The notes beneath the pieces were generated by a model. That model made no database searches. It was given only the letters and a program-made list of their open reading frames with translations, and was not told where the DNA came from. A program made the position numbers and the translations under genes. DNA of 64,000 nucleotides, taken from assembly GCF_900142695.1 (NCBI RefSeq), contig NZ_FRBU01000020.1, positions 1 through 64,000 of the forward strand. Direction: 5' to 3'. The DNA is from Flavobacterium xanthum. GTDB lineage: Bacteria > Bacteroidota > Bacteroidia > Flavobacteriales > Flavobacteriaceae. Below, piece after piece: positions 54,936 to 63,884 of the stretch. Every line of letters begins with the position of its first letter. The stretch's first letter is position 1.

Positions 54936-54951
54936 AAAAATTGCGAAAAGG

Positions 54952-55653
54952 TTAGTGACAATTTGGATCAGCTTGAATAAACAAGCTCATATTAGATGGG
55001 GAAATATAAGGAATCCCCAATCCCAATCCTCTCAAAATAAATAAACAGCCAATAGCCACAGCCACATAAGGAATCGTTTTTTGGATTCTGTTGCGAATAG
55101 GCAAGGTTATAAAAGAGTTGATATATACCACGCTGCTCATCAAGGGAACAGTTCCTAATCCAAATAAAATCATGTATAAAACACCCAAGCTTTCACTTTG
55201 CATAGCAATAGCACCAAATAAGGCGACATAAACCATTCCGCAAGGCAAAAATCCATTTAATAGACCGATAGTAAATAATGATTTAAAACTCTTATTTCTA
55301 AACTGACTTCCTAATGCAGTTTTGATTTTAGAAATTAATTTAAAAACCGGTTTTGAAAAGTTGTACTTCGCAAAAATTTTGTCTGGAATTAAAACAATAC
55401 TAATCATGGCTACGCCAATAAATATCGATAAATTCTGCTGCAAACCAGCCAATAGAAATCCTTTCCCCAGCAGTCCAAAAACAAATCCAATGGTACCGTA
55501 AGCCGTTAATCTTCCTAGATGATACGTGATGATTTGAATTGCTTTCTTGGTCTGATTAGTGCGATCTACGGGCAACATCATAGCAATAGGTCCACACATG
55601 CCAATGCAATGAAAACTACTTATTAAACCGAAAATGAAGGCAGAGTAAAGCAT
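54952..55653 (-). CDS. Sulfite exporter TauE/SafE-like (DsbD-type) membrane protein
   Basis: This is a polytopic membrane protein of 233 residues with six or so helices. The N-terminal AFIFGLISSFHCIGMCGPIA and internal LLNGFLPCGMVYVALFGAIA each hold a conserved Cys/Pro/Gly motif. These mark the group called SafE or cytochrome-biogenesis-like (sometimes CcoX/urease-accessory-type) that often ends cbb3 clusters in Bacteroidetes. The Cys-containing helices suggest copper or electron transfer, but this is inference. It is the last gene of the minus-strand cco cluster. Confidence 0.8.
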   Translation of the reverse strand: MLYSAFIFGLISSFHCIGMCGPIAMMLPVDRTNQTKKAIQIITYHLGRLTAYGTIGFVFGLLGKGFLLAGLQQNLSIFIGVAMISIVLIPDKIFAKYNFSKPVFKLISKIKTALGSQFRNKSFKSLFTIGLLNGFLPCGMVYVALFGAIAMQSESLGVLYMILFGLGTVPLMSSVVYINSFITLPIRNRIQKTIPYVAVAIGCLFILRGLGLGIPYISPSNMSLFIQADPNCH

Positions 55654-55725
55654 TTTTGTAGCTTTATGTCCAGAAGTCGAAAGTCTTAAGGTGTACTGTA
55701 AACTTAAAAGATTAAACCTGCTTGA

Positions 55726-56178
55726 CTAATTGATGTAAATTGTTTCTTTAGACAAATAAGATTTCCCCTCATATTGCCATTCCATATTAATGTCCCAGCG
55801 ACCGCCTGCCAAACTTTTTTTAGGTATGAGCAAAGTAGTAGCATCAGATAATGAAATTGGAATCTCAAAATCTAATTTTTTGTTAGACGGTCTATAAAGG
55901 GACACTTTTCCTTTAATATTTATTGGAACAAATACCGTTGGAAAAACAATTGTAATTCCAGATGCTCCAGCCGATATTATTGGCTTTTCTTGTAAATCCT
56001 CGGCATTTTGAACCCGTTCCATTTCCTCGCCAAAACGAGCATCATGTTTATAATATTCCTCCACTACTAGATCATTATCGTATTTAGAATCCGACTGAAC
56101 CATAAAAACAAAATACAAAATGAAGGTTATAAACAACCCAAAAGCAATGACTATTGCTGTTCCCCAATTAATTTTCAT
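55726..56178 (-). CDS. ccoH: FixH/CcoH family protein
   Basis: CcoH/FixH is an assembly factor of cbb3 oxidase. One N-terminal transmembrane helix (about residues 7-27) is followed by a periplasmic domain with YYKHDARFGEEMERVQNA and the C-terminal LAGGRWDINMEWQYEGKSY. The length is 150 residues. It lies 34 bp downstream of ccoG on the same strand. Confidence 0.9.
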   Translation of the reverse strand: MKINWGTAIVIAFGLFITFILYFVFMVQSDSKYDNDLVVEEYYKHDARFGEEMERVQNAEDLQEKPIISAGASGITIVFPTVFVPINIKGKVSLYRPSNKKLDFEIPISLSDATTLLIPKKSLAGGRWDINMEWQYEGKSYLSKETIYIN

Positions 56179-56212
56179 ACTATTCTATTTATAAATTTCA
56201 ACTCGTTTGACA

Positions 56213-57631
56213 TCAGTCAAAACTTCGTGGACTTAAAAAGCTAGTTGTACTGGTTTCGATTTTTTCCTTTCCGTTGTAGACTTCAATCTTCAGCTTTGTT
56301 TTATCACTGTCTAAAACGTTGTTATTGATTTCAATAAACAAGGTTCCACCGCTCATTCCTTGTTTAGGTACTTTTAAAGCTTGTTTTCCAACTACTTTTA
56401 AAGTTCCTTTTATACCCACTAATTTAAAATGAATGTCATCAAAATCATTGTTAGTTTTATTTATAATTTTAAAAGTATAAATATTACTAATGTTATCTCC
56501 TTTGTGTTGAAACAATTGTCCTGGTAATCTTAAGATCGTCGCCTCTACATCAGTACGTAAGAACAAAAGTCCAATTAAGATACCCGTCAAAATAAACAGC
56601 ACCGCTGAGTAGCCTTTCATTCTTGGAGTAAACTTGAACTTTGCGTTTTTCTCAATTTCTTCTTCAGAGGCATAACGAATAAGTCCTTTGGGCAAACCCA
56701 CATTTTCCATAATTGTATCGCATTCATCAATACAGGCGGTACAATTGACACATTCCATCTGCGTTCCGTTACGAATGTCGATTCCGGTTGGACAAACATT
56801 TACACACTGTTTGCAATCAATACAATCTCCTTTTCCAGTTGATGCTCTGTCTTCTTGCTTGTTAAATTTGGCTCTACCGGCTTCTTTTTCACCTCGAACA
56901 AAATCATAGGCAACATTGATCGATTTATCGTCTAACAAAACACCTTGCAATCTACCATAAGGACAGGCAATGATACAAACCTGCTCTCTAAACCATGCAA
57001 AAATAAAGTAAAATACACCCGTAAAAATCAATAAGGAAACAAGAGTACTAATATGATTTGCAGGCCCTTCTTCGATCATTAGTAGTAGTTTGTCGCTACT
57101 GATAAGATAAGCTAGGAATACGTTGGCTATAAAAAAGGAGATAATTAAAAACAAAGTCCATTTAAGGCCTTTCTTTCTGATTTTCTCTGCATTCCACTCC
57201 TGTTTTTCTAAACGGATTTGAGCGCCTCGATCTCCTTCTATCCAATATTCTATTCTGCGAAAAACCATTTCTAGAAAGATGGTCTGCGGACAAATCCATC
57301 CACAAAAAATTCGCCCAAAAATAACGGTAAATAGGATAACAAAAACAACCCCTACAATCATGAAAAGAACAAAAAGATAAAAATCTTGTGGCCAAAAAGG
57401 AAATCCAAAAATATTAAATCGTCGCTCCAAAATATTGAACATCATGAATTGGTTGCCATTGATTTTCACAAATGGGTTTGCAACAAGTACGATCAGTAAA
57501 AAATAGCTAACCCATTTCCTGTAATCATAAAACTTTCCGGAAGGTTTTTTGGGAAAAATAAATTTTCGGTTGCCCTCTTCGTCGATTGTTCCAATAGTAT
57601 CTCTAAAAGCTTCATCTGGTAATTTTGACAT
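56213..57631 (-). CDS. ccoG: Cytochrome c oxidase accessory protein CcoG
   Basis: CcoG takes part in copper handling for cbb3 oxidase. The protein has several membrane helices, a FixG-type segment FGRIFCGWICPQTIFLEMVF and two 4Fe-4S motifs: CIDCKQCVNVCPTGID and CVNCTACIDECD. The C-terminal Ig-like domain (from about residue 365) follows the last helix. The length of 472 residues is typical. It is followed by ccoH and preceded by ccoP. Confidence 0.93.
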   Translation of the reverse strand: MSKLPDEAFRDTIGTIDEEGNRKFIFPKKPSGKFYDYRKWVSYFLLIVLVANPFVKINGNQFMMFNILERRFNIFGFPFWPQDFYLFVLFMIVGVVFVILFTVIFGRIFCGWICPQTIFLEMVFRRIEYWIEGDRGAQIRLEKQEWNAEKIRKKGLKWTLFLIISFFIANVFLAYLISSDKLLLMIEEGPANHISTLVSLLIFTGVFYFIFAWFREQVCIIACPYGRLQGVLLDDKSINVAYDFVRGEKEAGRAKFNKQEDRASTGKGDCIDCKQCVNVCPTGIDIRNGTQMECVNCTACIDECDTIMENVGLPKGLIRYASEEEIEKNAKFKFTPRMKGYSAVLFILTGILIGLLFLRTDVEATILRLPGQLFQHKGDNISNIYTFKIINKTNNDFDDIHFKLVGIKGTLKVVGKQALKVPKQGMSGGTLFIEINNNVLDSDKTKLKIEVYNGKEKIETSTTSFLSPRSFD

Positions 57632-57705
57632 TTTTTTTTATTTAAAACACTGTTCAAATAATTCGTACTATTTTTAAGTTAAACAAAAACGTGTGTTTGT
57701 ACTTT

Positions 57706-58605
57706 TTATTTAACTGCAACTGTTGCATTTTCATCTACCCAAACCTCACCTTCCGGCGCTTTAGGATCAACAGGATTGCTTCCTTTTAAGGATAGAATAT
57801 AGCTGGCTACTTTTTGCATTTCTTTAGGTTTCAAAGTACCTTTCCAAGAAATCATTCCTTTTCCATCACGTCCTCCATTTACAAGAGTGTGAAAAACATT
57901 TTTTATTCCACCCCCTAAAATCCATTGATCATCGGTTAGGTTAGGTCCAATTTGCCCTCCACCATCTGCTCTGTGACAAGCAGCGCAATTAGTAGTAAAG
58001 ATTACTTTTCCTGCCGCTAAATCAGCAGGATCTGTTAACAAAGTAACTGTTTTTTCATCCATCATATCTGGAGCAGTTTTCATATACTCTGCAACTTCAA
58101 TTTTAGCTTGGGCGATTTCTTTTTTAAGTTCCATCTCCTGATTATCAGCTCCTAATATTTCAAATCGAACCATATAAACAACGCCAAAAACAATTGAAGC
58201 ATAGAATAAATAGACCCACCATGGTGGAAGGTTATTATCTAACTCTTTGATACCATCGTAGTCATGATCCAGTAATAATTGACCCTCATCAGCTAATGGA
58301 GCAGTTTTAGTCAATTTTTCCATTAATTTTTTATACCATTCTTTATCCTTGAAGCTCAAATTATTTGTTTCATTTAATTTGATTTTTTCTTCCTCTGTCA
58401 ATAAAAGATAAGTGATATTATCTACCGCTCTCATGGTAATTTCTATTGCTATAACAAGGAAAAGAAACACGAATAAGAATACTGCAACCATTGGAAATTT
58501 TATAAAAGCAGGTCGATCTCCTGAGTCTACAAAGAATTCGATTGCTCCAAATACAGCAAAGAAAATAACGGGTACGCTAACGTATGCTGGAATAAATTTT
58601 TTCAT
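57706..58605 (-). CDS. ccoP: cbb3-type cytochrome c oxidase subunit III (CcoP)
   Basis: CcoP passes electrons to the CcoNO subunits. Two N-terminal membrane spans (about residues 8-27 and 36-57) and a third near residue 131-150 precede a cytochrome c domain with CAACHRADGG (single CxxCH). Only one haem c site is seen, whereas the proteobacterial CcoP has two. The Met axial ligand is probably in DGKGMISWKG. The length is 299 residues. Gene order ccoNO-ccoQ-ccoP-ccoG is conserved in Bacteroidetes. Confidence 0.92.
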   Translation of the reverse strand: MKKFIPAYVSVPVIFFAVFGAIEFFVDSGDRPAFIKFPMVAVFLFVFLFLVIAIEITMRAVDNITYLLLTEEEKIKLNETNNLSFKDKEWYKKLMEKLTKTAPLADEGQLLLDHDYDGIKELDNNLPPWWVYLFYASIVFGVVYMVRFEILGADNQEMELKKEIAQAKIEVAEYMKTAPDMMDEKTVTLLTDPADLAAGKVIFTTNCAACHRADGGGQIGPNLTDDQWILGGGIKNVFHTLVNGGRDGKGMISWKGTLKPKEMQKVASYILSLKGSNPVDPKAPEGEVWVDENATVAVK

Positions 58606-58631
58606 TCTTTAAATTTTAAAAAATTATACTT

Positions 58632-58802
58632 TTAATTGTCTTTCAATGGAATTTCACTCAATTCATCAATTGTTTCTTTCTTGTAGGAGAAAACCCAGAT
58701 CCCCAATCCTACAAAGAAGAAGAAAAAAATTAATAATGATAAGATGGGATATATCGACACACCATCGATTGTCTCCATATTGTGTTTTATTTGTTCAAAC
58801 AT
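58632..58802 (-). CDS. ccoQ: cbb3 oxidase subunit IV-like small membrane protein (CcoQ)
   Basis: This 56-residue protein begins MFEQIKHNMETIDGVSIYPI, has one membrane helix (about residues 20-38, rich in Leu and Phe, then VGLGIWVFSY), and ends KETIDELSEIPLKDN. The size, position between ccoNO and ccoP and topology match CcoQ, a small subunit that stabilises the complex. It starts 5 bp after the ccoNO stop. Confidence 0.85.
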   Translation of the reverse strand: MFEQIKHNMETIDGVSIYPILSLLIFFFFFVGLGIWVFSYKKETIDELSEIPLKDN

Positions 58803-58807
58803 GACTC

Positions 58808-60997
58808 TTAATTTTTAGCAGTATTTTTAACTTTAATGTCTGTTCCAAGTCTTTGCATGTAAGCAATCAGAGCTACAATTTCTCTTTCATTCATTGGGAC
58901 AAACTTTTCTCCTCTTGCGGCTGCTTTTTTCTTGCTTTCCTCATAACTTTTAACAAAGTCTGGATCGTTTTTCAAGTTTTCTTCAATTAAAACGGCTTGT
59001 TTTCTCAAATCATCTAAACCACTTGCTACTTGAGCCTCTGTATAAGGTACTCCCAGTGTAACCATTGCTTGCATTTTCTTTTGAGTTAAAGAAATATCCA
59101 TTGGCTTGTTATCAAATAACCATTTGTATCCTGGCATAATTGAACCTGCAGAAATACTTTGTGGACTCCAGAAATGGTTAAAATGCCAGTTGTCATTGTA
59201 TTTTCCACCTACTCTTAATAAATCTGGTCCTGTACGTTTAGATCCCCATAAAAATGGATGGTCGTAAACAAACTCACCTGCTTTAGATTGTGGTCCATAA
59301 CGTTCCACTTCACTTCTAAAAGGACGAACAGATTGAGAGTGACAACCCACACAACCTTCGCGAATGTATAAATCACGACCTTCTAGTTCTAAAGGAGAAT
59401 AAGGTTTTACGCTAGTAATTGTTGGAATATTAGATTTAACCATAATCGTAGGCACAATTTGAATCACACCACCAATTAAAATTGCTACTGTAGCTAAAAT
59501 TGTCAATTGAATTGGTTTTCTTTCTAACCAAGGATGAAATTTTTCTCCTTTTATTCTTCCAGAGCTAATTCTTATTAAAGCTGGAGCTTCTGCTAATTCA
59601 TCTTCAATTTTAGAGCCTGCTCTTAAAGTTTGAACAATGTTATAGACTAAAACAAGCATTCCCGTTAAATATAGGGTTCCACCAATCGCTCTCATCCAAT
59701 ACATTGGCATAATTTGAGTGACAGTTTCCAAGAAGTTACCATAAGTTAAAGTTCCGTCTGGGTTAAACTGTTTCCACATTGAAGCTTGTAAAAACCCAGC
59801 TACATACATTGGAATCGTATACAATATAATTCCTAAAGTACCTATCCAAAAGTGAAAGTTAGCTAATTTCAAAGAGTATAAATTCGTTTTGGCCATTCTA
59901 GGAACCAACCAATAAATCATACCGAAAGCCATAAATCCATTCCACGCTAAGGCACCTACATGCACGTGAGCAATAATCCAATCCGTGTAATGTGCAATTG
60001 CATTAACATTTTTAAGAGACAACATTGGTCCTTCAAAAGTGGCCATTCCATAACCTGTAATCGCTACAACGAAGAATTTTAAAACAGGATCTACTCGTAC
60101 CTTATCCCAAACACCTCTTAACGTCAAAAGACCGTTGATCATACCACCCCAAGATGGAGCAAGCAACATTATGGAGAAAGCAACACCTAAATTTTGCGCC
60201 CAGTTAGGCAAAGCAGAATATAATAAGTGGTGCGGTCCAGCCCATATGTAAATAAAAATCAAAGACCAAAAGTGAACAATAGATAATCTATAAGAATAAA
60301 CAGGACGATTAGCCGCTTTTGGAACAAAATAATACATCAGTCCTAAGAAAGGAGTCGTCAAGAAAAAGGCAACTGCATTATGTCCGTACCACCATTGCAC
60401 TAAAGCATCTTGAACACCTGCATAAACAGAGTAACTTTTAAATGCAGAAACTGGTAATTCTAAATTATTGAATATATGCAAAACCGCTACCGTAACGAAT
60501 GTTGCCAAGTAAAACCAAATCGCAACATATAAATGGCGTTCTCTTCGTTTAATCATGGTACCAATCATATTGATTCCCATTACCACCCAAATCAGCGTGA
60601 TTGCAATATCTATTGGCCACTCTAATTCAGCATACTCCTTTGAAGAACTATAGCCTAAAGGTAGTGTTATAGCCGCAGCAACGATAATTAACTGCCAGCC
60701 CCAAAAGTGAACATTACTCAAAAAATCACTGAACATTCTCGCTTTAAGCAAGCGCTGCATAGAATAATACATTCCAGCAAAAAAAGCATTTCCTACAAAT
60801 GCAAAAATAACAGCATTTGTATGTAGCGGTCTCAACCGACCATAACTTAACCACGATATACCATCGGTCATGTTAGGAAAAAGAAACATAAAGGCCAATG
60901 TAAGCCCAACTAGCATTCCTACCACTCCAAAAAGGATCGTGGCATAAATGAATTTTTTTACAATTTTGTTGTCATAATAAAACTGCTGCATTTCCAT
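58808..60997 (-). CDS. ccoN: Fused cbb3-type cytochrome c oxidase subunits I/II (CcoN-CcoO)
   Basis: The N-terminal ~480 residues form the haem-copper CcoN part (a dozen helices) with WWYGHNAVAFFLT, the HVHVGALAWNGF segment and other His ligands. After a linker helix, the C-terminal part is the CcoO-like cytochrome c with CVGCHSQSVRPF and Met-type GSIMPGYKWL. The fusion of ccoN and ccoO into one 729-residue polypeptide is typical of Bacteroidetes. It is the terminal oxidase for growth at low oxygen. Confidence 0.95.
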   Translation of the reverse strand: MEMQQFYYDNKIVKKFIYATILFGVVGMLVGLTLAFMFLFPNMTDGISWLSYGRLRPLHTNAVIFAFVGNAFFAGMYYSMQRLLKARMFSDFLSNVHFWGWQLIIVAAAITLPLGYSSSKEYAELEWPIDIAITLIWVVMGINMIGTMIKRRERHLYVAIWFYLATFVTVAVLHIFNNLELPVSAFKSYSVYAGVQDALVQWWYGHNAVAFFLTTPFLGLMYYFVPKAANRPVYSYRLSIVHFWSLIFIYIWAGPHHLLYSALPNWAQNLGVAFSIMLLAPSWGGMINGLLTLRGVWDKVRVDPVLKFFVVAITGYGMATFEGPMLSLKNVNAIAHYTDWIIAHVHVGALAWNGFMAFGMIYWLVPRMAKTNLYSLKLANFHFWIGTLGIILYTIPMYVAGFLQASMWKQFNPDGTLTYGNFLETVTQIMPMYWMRAIGGTLYLTGMLVLVYNIVQTLRAGSKIEDELAEAPALIRISSGRIKGEKFHPWLERKPIQLTILATVAILIGGVIQIVPTIMVKSNIPTITSVKPYSPLELEGRDLYIREGCVGCHSQSVRPFRSEVERYGPQSKAGEFVYDHPFLWGSKRTGPDLLRVGGKYNDNWHFNHFWSPQSISAGSIMPGYKWLFDNKPMDISLTQKKMQAMVTLGVPYTEAQVASGLDDLRKQAVLIEENLKNDPDFVKSYEESKKKAAARGEKFVPMNEREIVALIAYMQRLGTDIKVKNTAKN

Positions 60998-61050
60998 AAT
61001 TCAATTGGTTTTTATTTTAATTTAAATGTTCAAGGTCAGTAGTTTTGGAT

Positions 61051-61254
61051 TCAAATATCCAATTCCTTTTCCTCATTATTTTCAACTCTATTTTCTTTTT
61101 TAGTTGATTTTAACAGCTCATCATCAAATAGCATTCTGACTGATGGCGTATAATCATCGTCATATTGTCCTGTTTTTACTGCTGTAATAAAAGCAATAAA
61201 AAACCCAATGGCGATTAGTATACTGATGGAGATTAATAAATAAATGACACTCAT
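61051..61254 (-). CDS. ccoS: cbb3 oxidase assembly protein CcoS
   Basis: This 67-residue protein has one N-terminal membrane helix (residues 4-25, MSVIYLLISISILIAIGFFI) and the family segment VKTGQYDDDYTPSVRMLFDD. CcoS is needed for cofactor insertion into cbb3 oxidase. It is the first gene of the ccoS-NO-Q-P-G-H unit, behind a Crp/Fnr box and TAACTTTG promoter. Confidence 0.92.
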   Translation of the reverse strand: MSVIYLLISISILIAIGFFIAFITAVKTGQYDDDYTPSVRMLFDDELLKSTKKENRVENNEEKELDI

Positions 61255-61271
61255 ACCTTAATTTGTGTTAA

Positions 61272-61279
61272 CAAAGTTA
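61272..61279 (-). promoter_or_regulatory. -7 promoter element of the ccoS operon
   Basis: The minus strand reads TAACTTTG, an exact TAnnTTTG, 17 bp before the ccoS ATG. Confidence 0.7.
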
Positions 61280-61300
61280 CTTTTCCGTTTCCGAGTAAAA

Positions 61301-61316
61301 TATGACATTTGTCATA
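61301..61316 (-). promoter_or_regulatory. Crp/Fnr-type box upstream of ccoS
   Basis: TATGACATTTGTCATA is a 16-bp perfect palindrome; the 14-bp core ATGACATTTGTCAT matches the hemN and ccoI boxes. Its centre (61308.5) is 33 bp from the centre of the -7 element (61275.5), placing it near -41.5. Confidence 0.75.
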
Positions 61317-61371
61317 CTTCATTATAATTGTTAAAAATATGTAAAAACGCAACTCAAAAACTTATCTAATT

Positions 61372-63789
61372 CTATTTTTTACTTGCATAATAACTACTCA
61401 TGAGCGTTACAAAACTTACAATTGTTATCGTGCTTAAAGGCATTATAATTGCCGCAACTAAAGGCAATAAGTTTCCAGTAATAGCAAATGCTAATCCCAC
61501 TACATTGTATAATAATGAAAGGGTAAAACTCATTTTGATGGTGGTTATGGAGTTCTTGGATAACTTCAAAAAATAGTTTAATTTTTGAAATTCATTCGCA
61601 TCCAAAATCGCATCACAGGCTGGCGAAAAAACATTCACGTTTTCAGAAATCGAAATCCCTACGTTACTTTGTGCCAGAGCTCCAGCATCATTCAATCCAT
61701 CGCCCACCATCATTACGTTATTCCCATTATCTTGCAAATTTTTAATAAATTCTAATTTTTGTTCTGGTTTTTGATTGAAAATTAATTCCGTGCCTTTCGG
61801 CAAAAGCTGCTCTAGAGTGGCTCGTTCACCTTCATTATCACCAGACAAAACCTTAATTTGGTAGTTACCACTTAAGTTCTTAAAAAGAGAGGCGAGTCCG
61901 TCTCTGTACTGATTATTGAAAATAAATTTCCCGCAATAAACCCCATTAATCTTAATATGAACTGACGTTTGTTGCAACTTATTTTCTTCGGTTTTCTCGA
62001 CAAAAGCAGCAGACCCAATTTGAATTTGGTGACCAAAAATATGAGCTTCCATTCCTTTGCCTGTAATTTCTTCAAAAGCATCCACGCGCCACTTTTTAGC
62101 ATCATTTGCTGATTTATTCGGCAAAATTAAAATTGGTAAATAATCATATAACATTCTGCTTAACGGATGATTTGAAGCTCTCAACACGTTTTTTATCAGT
62201 AGCAAGTATTCGTCGGAAAGTATTTCTCCCTCATACGAAATATTCGATTTTTTATTAGTTGTAATTGTTCCTGTTTTATCAAAAACGATTGTATCGACTT
62301 TAGCTAATTGTTCAATCACCAAAGCATTTTTGAGATAAAATTTCTGTTTGCCTAAAATCCGTAAGACATTACCAAAAGTAAAAGGCGCCGTTAATGCCAA
62401 TGCGCAGGGACACGCAACAATAAGTACTGCCGTAAAAACATTAAAAGCGATATTTGCATCTATAAAAATCCAATATCCAAATCCTGAAAAGGCAATTAAC
62501 AGTAGAATTGGAGTAAAATAACGAGAGATTCTATCGGTAATGGTCTTGTGCTTTTGTATGACATTTTTTTGAAAAACATCATTGCTCCATAATTGTGTCA
62601 AGTAACTTTGAGAAACTGAATGCAGCACTTCCATTTCAATGACTTTCCCTATTTGTTTTCCTCCTGCAAATACTTTATCTCCTGATTTTTTAGTTATTGG
62701 AATGGCTTCTCCAGTGACAAAACTATAATCAATTTCCGCTTTTTCTGAAATTAAAATACCATCAACTGGAATTAGCTCTTGGTTTCTAATTAAAAGTCTA
62801 TCCCCTTTTTCTACTTCATAAATAGGAACACTTTCTTCTAGAGAATCCGAATTAATCTTAGTGATTGCGATTGGGAAATAGGATTTAAAATCTCTTTCAA
62901 AACTCAAGAAACTATATGTTTTTATTTGGAACATTTTTCCCAAAAGCATAAAGAAAATTAAACCAGTTAAGCTGTCGAAAAAACCAGAGCCATAATCCAT
63001 AACAATATCAAACGTACTGCGCACAAACATCACAACAATTCCTAAAGCAATGGGAATATCGATATTCAGCATTTTAGATCTAATACTTTTAAAAGCAGAA
63101 ACATAATATCCACTGGCGGAGTAAAAGAAACTAGGGAGCGCCAAAGCAAAAATCAACCATCTAAAAAAACCACGGTATTGATCCAGCCAATATTCTTTAA
63201 CTTCAAAATATTCTGGAAAGGAAAGTAACATGATATTCCCAAAACAAAAAAAAGCAACGCCTAATTTATAAGTTAAACTTCTATCAACGTTACTAGTACC
63301 AGTTTCATAATTTTCTAAACTAATATAAGGTTCATATCCAATGGAACTCAACAAATAAACAATAGTTTTGATAGAAACTTCCTCCGGGTTGTAGGTGATT
63401 CGAACCTTCTTTTCAGGAAAATTAACTTGTGAAGAACTTATTCCTTTTTGAAGACGCTGTAAATTTTCCAAAATCCAAATACACGAGCTGCAATGAATAT
63501 GTGGAATGTTAAGTGAAATAATAGCGGTTGAATTCTCTTTGAATTCCAAAAGTTTGGATACAATGCTCTCATTGTCTAAAAAATCATATTTACCATTAAT
63601 ATCTTGCGGGGTTGCTCCAGGGGATTTTTCAAAATCATAATAACACGTCAAATCATTAAGACTAAAAATCTCGTACACCGTTTTACAACCGTTGCAACAA
63701 AATTTCTTTTCATCAAAAATTATTTCTTCTGCTTTTACAATATTTAATCCACAATGGAAACAGTTTTGTGTGTCCATAACTTTGCTCAT
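61372..63789 (-). CDS. ccoI: Heavy-metal P-type ATPase (CcoI/FixI-like)
   Basis: A zinc-finger-like N-terminus (CFHCGLNI, FCCNGCKTVYEIF) and a metal-binding HMA domain with HIHCSSCIWIL precede eight membrane helices. The transport motif VACPCALALT, the phosphorylation loop DKTGTITT and the hinge GDGLNDAGA are intact. CcoI supplies copper to the cbb3 oxidase. The length is 805 residues. It is divergent from the Crp/Fnr-like regulator and lies upstream of the cco operon on the same strand, with its own promoter. Confidence 0.92.
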   Translation of the reverse strand: MSKVMDTQNCFHCGLNIVKAEEIIFDEKKFCCNGCKTVYEIFSLNDLTCYYDFEKSPGATPQDINGKYDFLDNESIVSKLLEFKENSTAIISLNIPHIHCSSCIWILENLQRLQKGISSSQVNFPEKKVRITYNPEEVSIKTIVYLLSSIGYEPYISLENYETGTSNVDRSLTYKLGVAFFCFGNIMLLSFPEYFEVKEYWLDQYRGFFRWLIFALALPSFFYSASGYYVSAFKSIRSKMLNIDIPIALGIVVMFVRSTFDIVMDYGSGFFDSLTGLIFFMLLGKMFQIKTYSFLSFERDFKSYFPIAITKINSDSLEESVPIYEVEKGDRLLIRNQELIPVDGILISEKAEIDYSFVTGEAIPITKKSGDKVFAGGKQIGKVIEMEVLHSVSQSYLTQLWSNDVFQKNVIQKHKTITDRISRYFTPILLLIAFSGFGYWIFIDANIAFNVFTAVLIVACPCALALTAPFTFGNVLRILGKQKFYLKNALVIEQLAKVDTIVFDKTGTITTNKKSNISYEGEILSDEYLLLIKNVLRASNHPLSRMLYDYLPILILPNKSANDAKKWRVDAFEEITGKGMEAHIFGHQIQIGSAAFVEKTEENKLQQTSVHIKINGVYCGKFIFNNQYRDGLASLFKNLSGNYQIKVLSGDNEGERATLEQLLPKGTELIFNQKPEQKLEFIKNLQDNGNNVMMVGDGLNDAGALAQSNVGISISENVNVFSPACDAILDANEFQKLNYFLKLSKNSITTIKMSFTLSLLYNVVGLAFAITGNLLPLVAAIIMPLSTITIVSFVTLMSSYYASKK

Positions 63790-63830
63790 TTTACCTAGAA
63801 CAAAGAACCTAAACGATTGTTAATTAAAAC

Positions 63831-63844
63831 ATGACATTTATCAT
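63831..63844. promoter_or_regulatory. Crp/Fnr-type box between ccoI and the regulator gene
   Basis: ATGACATTTATCAT is a near-perfect palindrome (one mismatch). Its centre (63837.5) is 33 bp from the centre of GTTCTTTG (63801-63808, minus strand, a partial TAnnTTTG) before ccoI. It lies only 21 bp from the TACTTTTG element of the plus-strand regulator gene, where it would overlap the -33 region. Confidence 0.65.
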
Positions 63845-63854
63845 ATTAAAGACT

Positions 63855-63862
63855 TACTTTTG
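63855..63862 (+). promoter_or_regulatory. -7 promoter element of the Crp/Fnr-like gene
   Basis: TACTTTTG matches TAnnTTTG exactly and lies 22 bp before the ATG at 63885, the same spacing as at hemN. Confidence 0.65.
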
Positions 63863-63884
63863 TACAACCCAAAAAATCATTATT

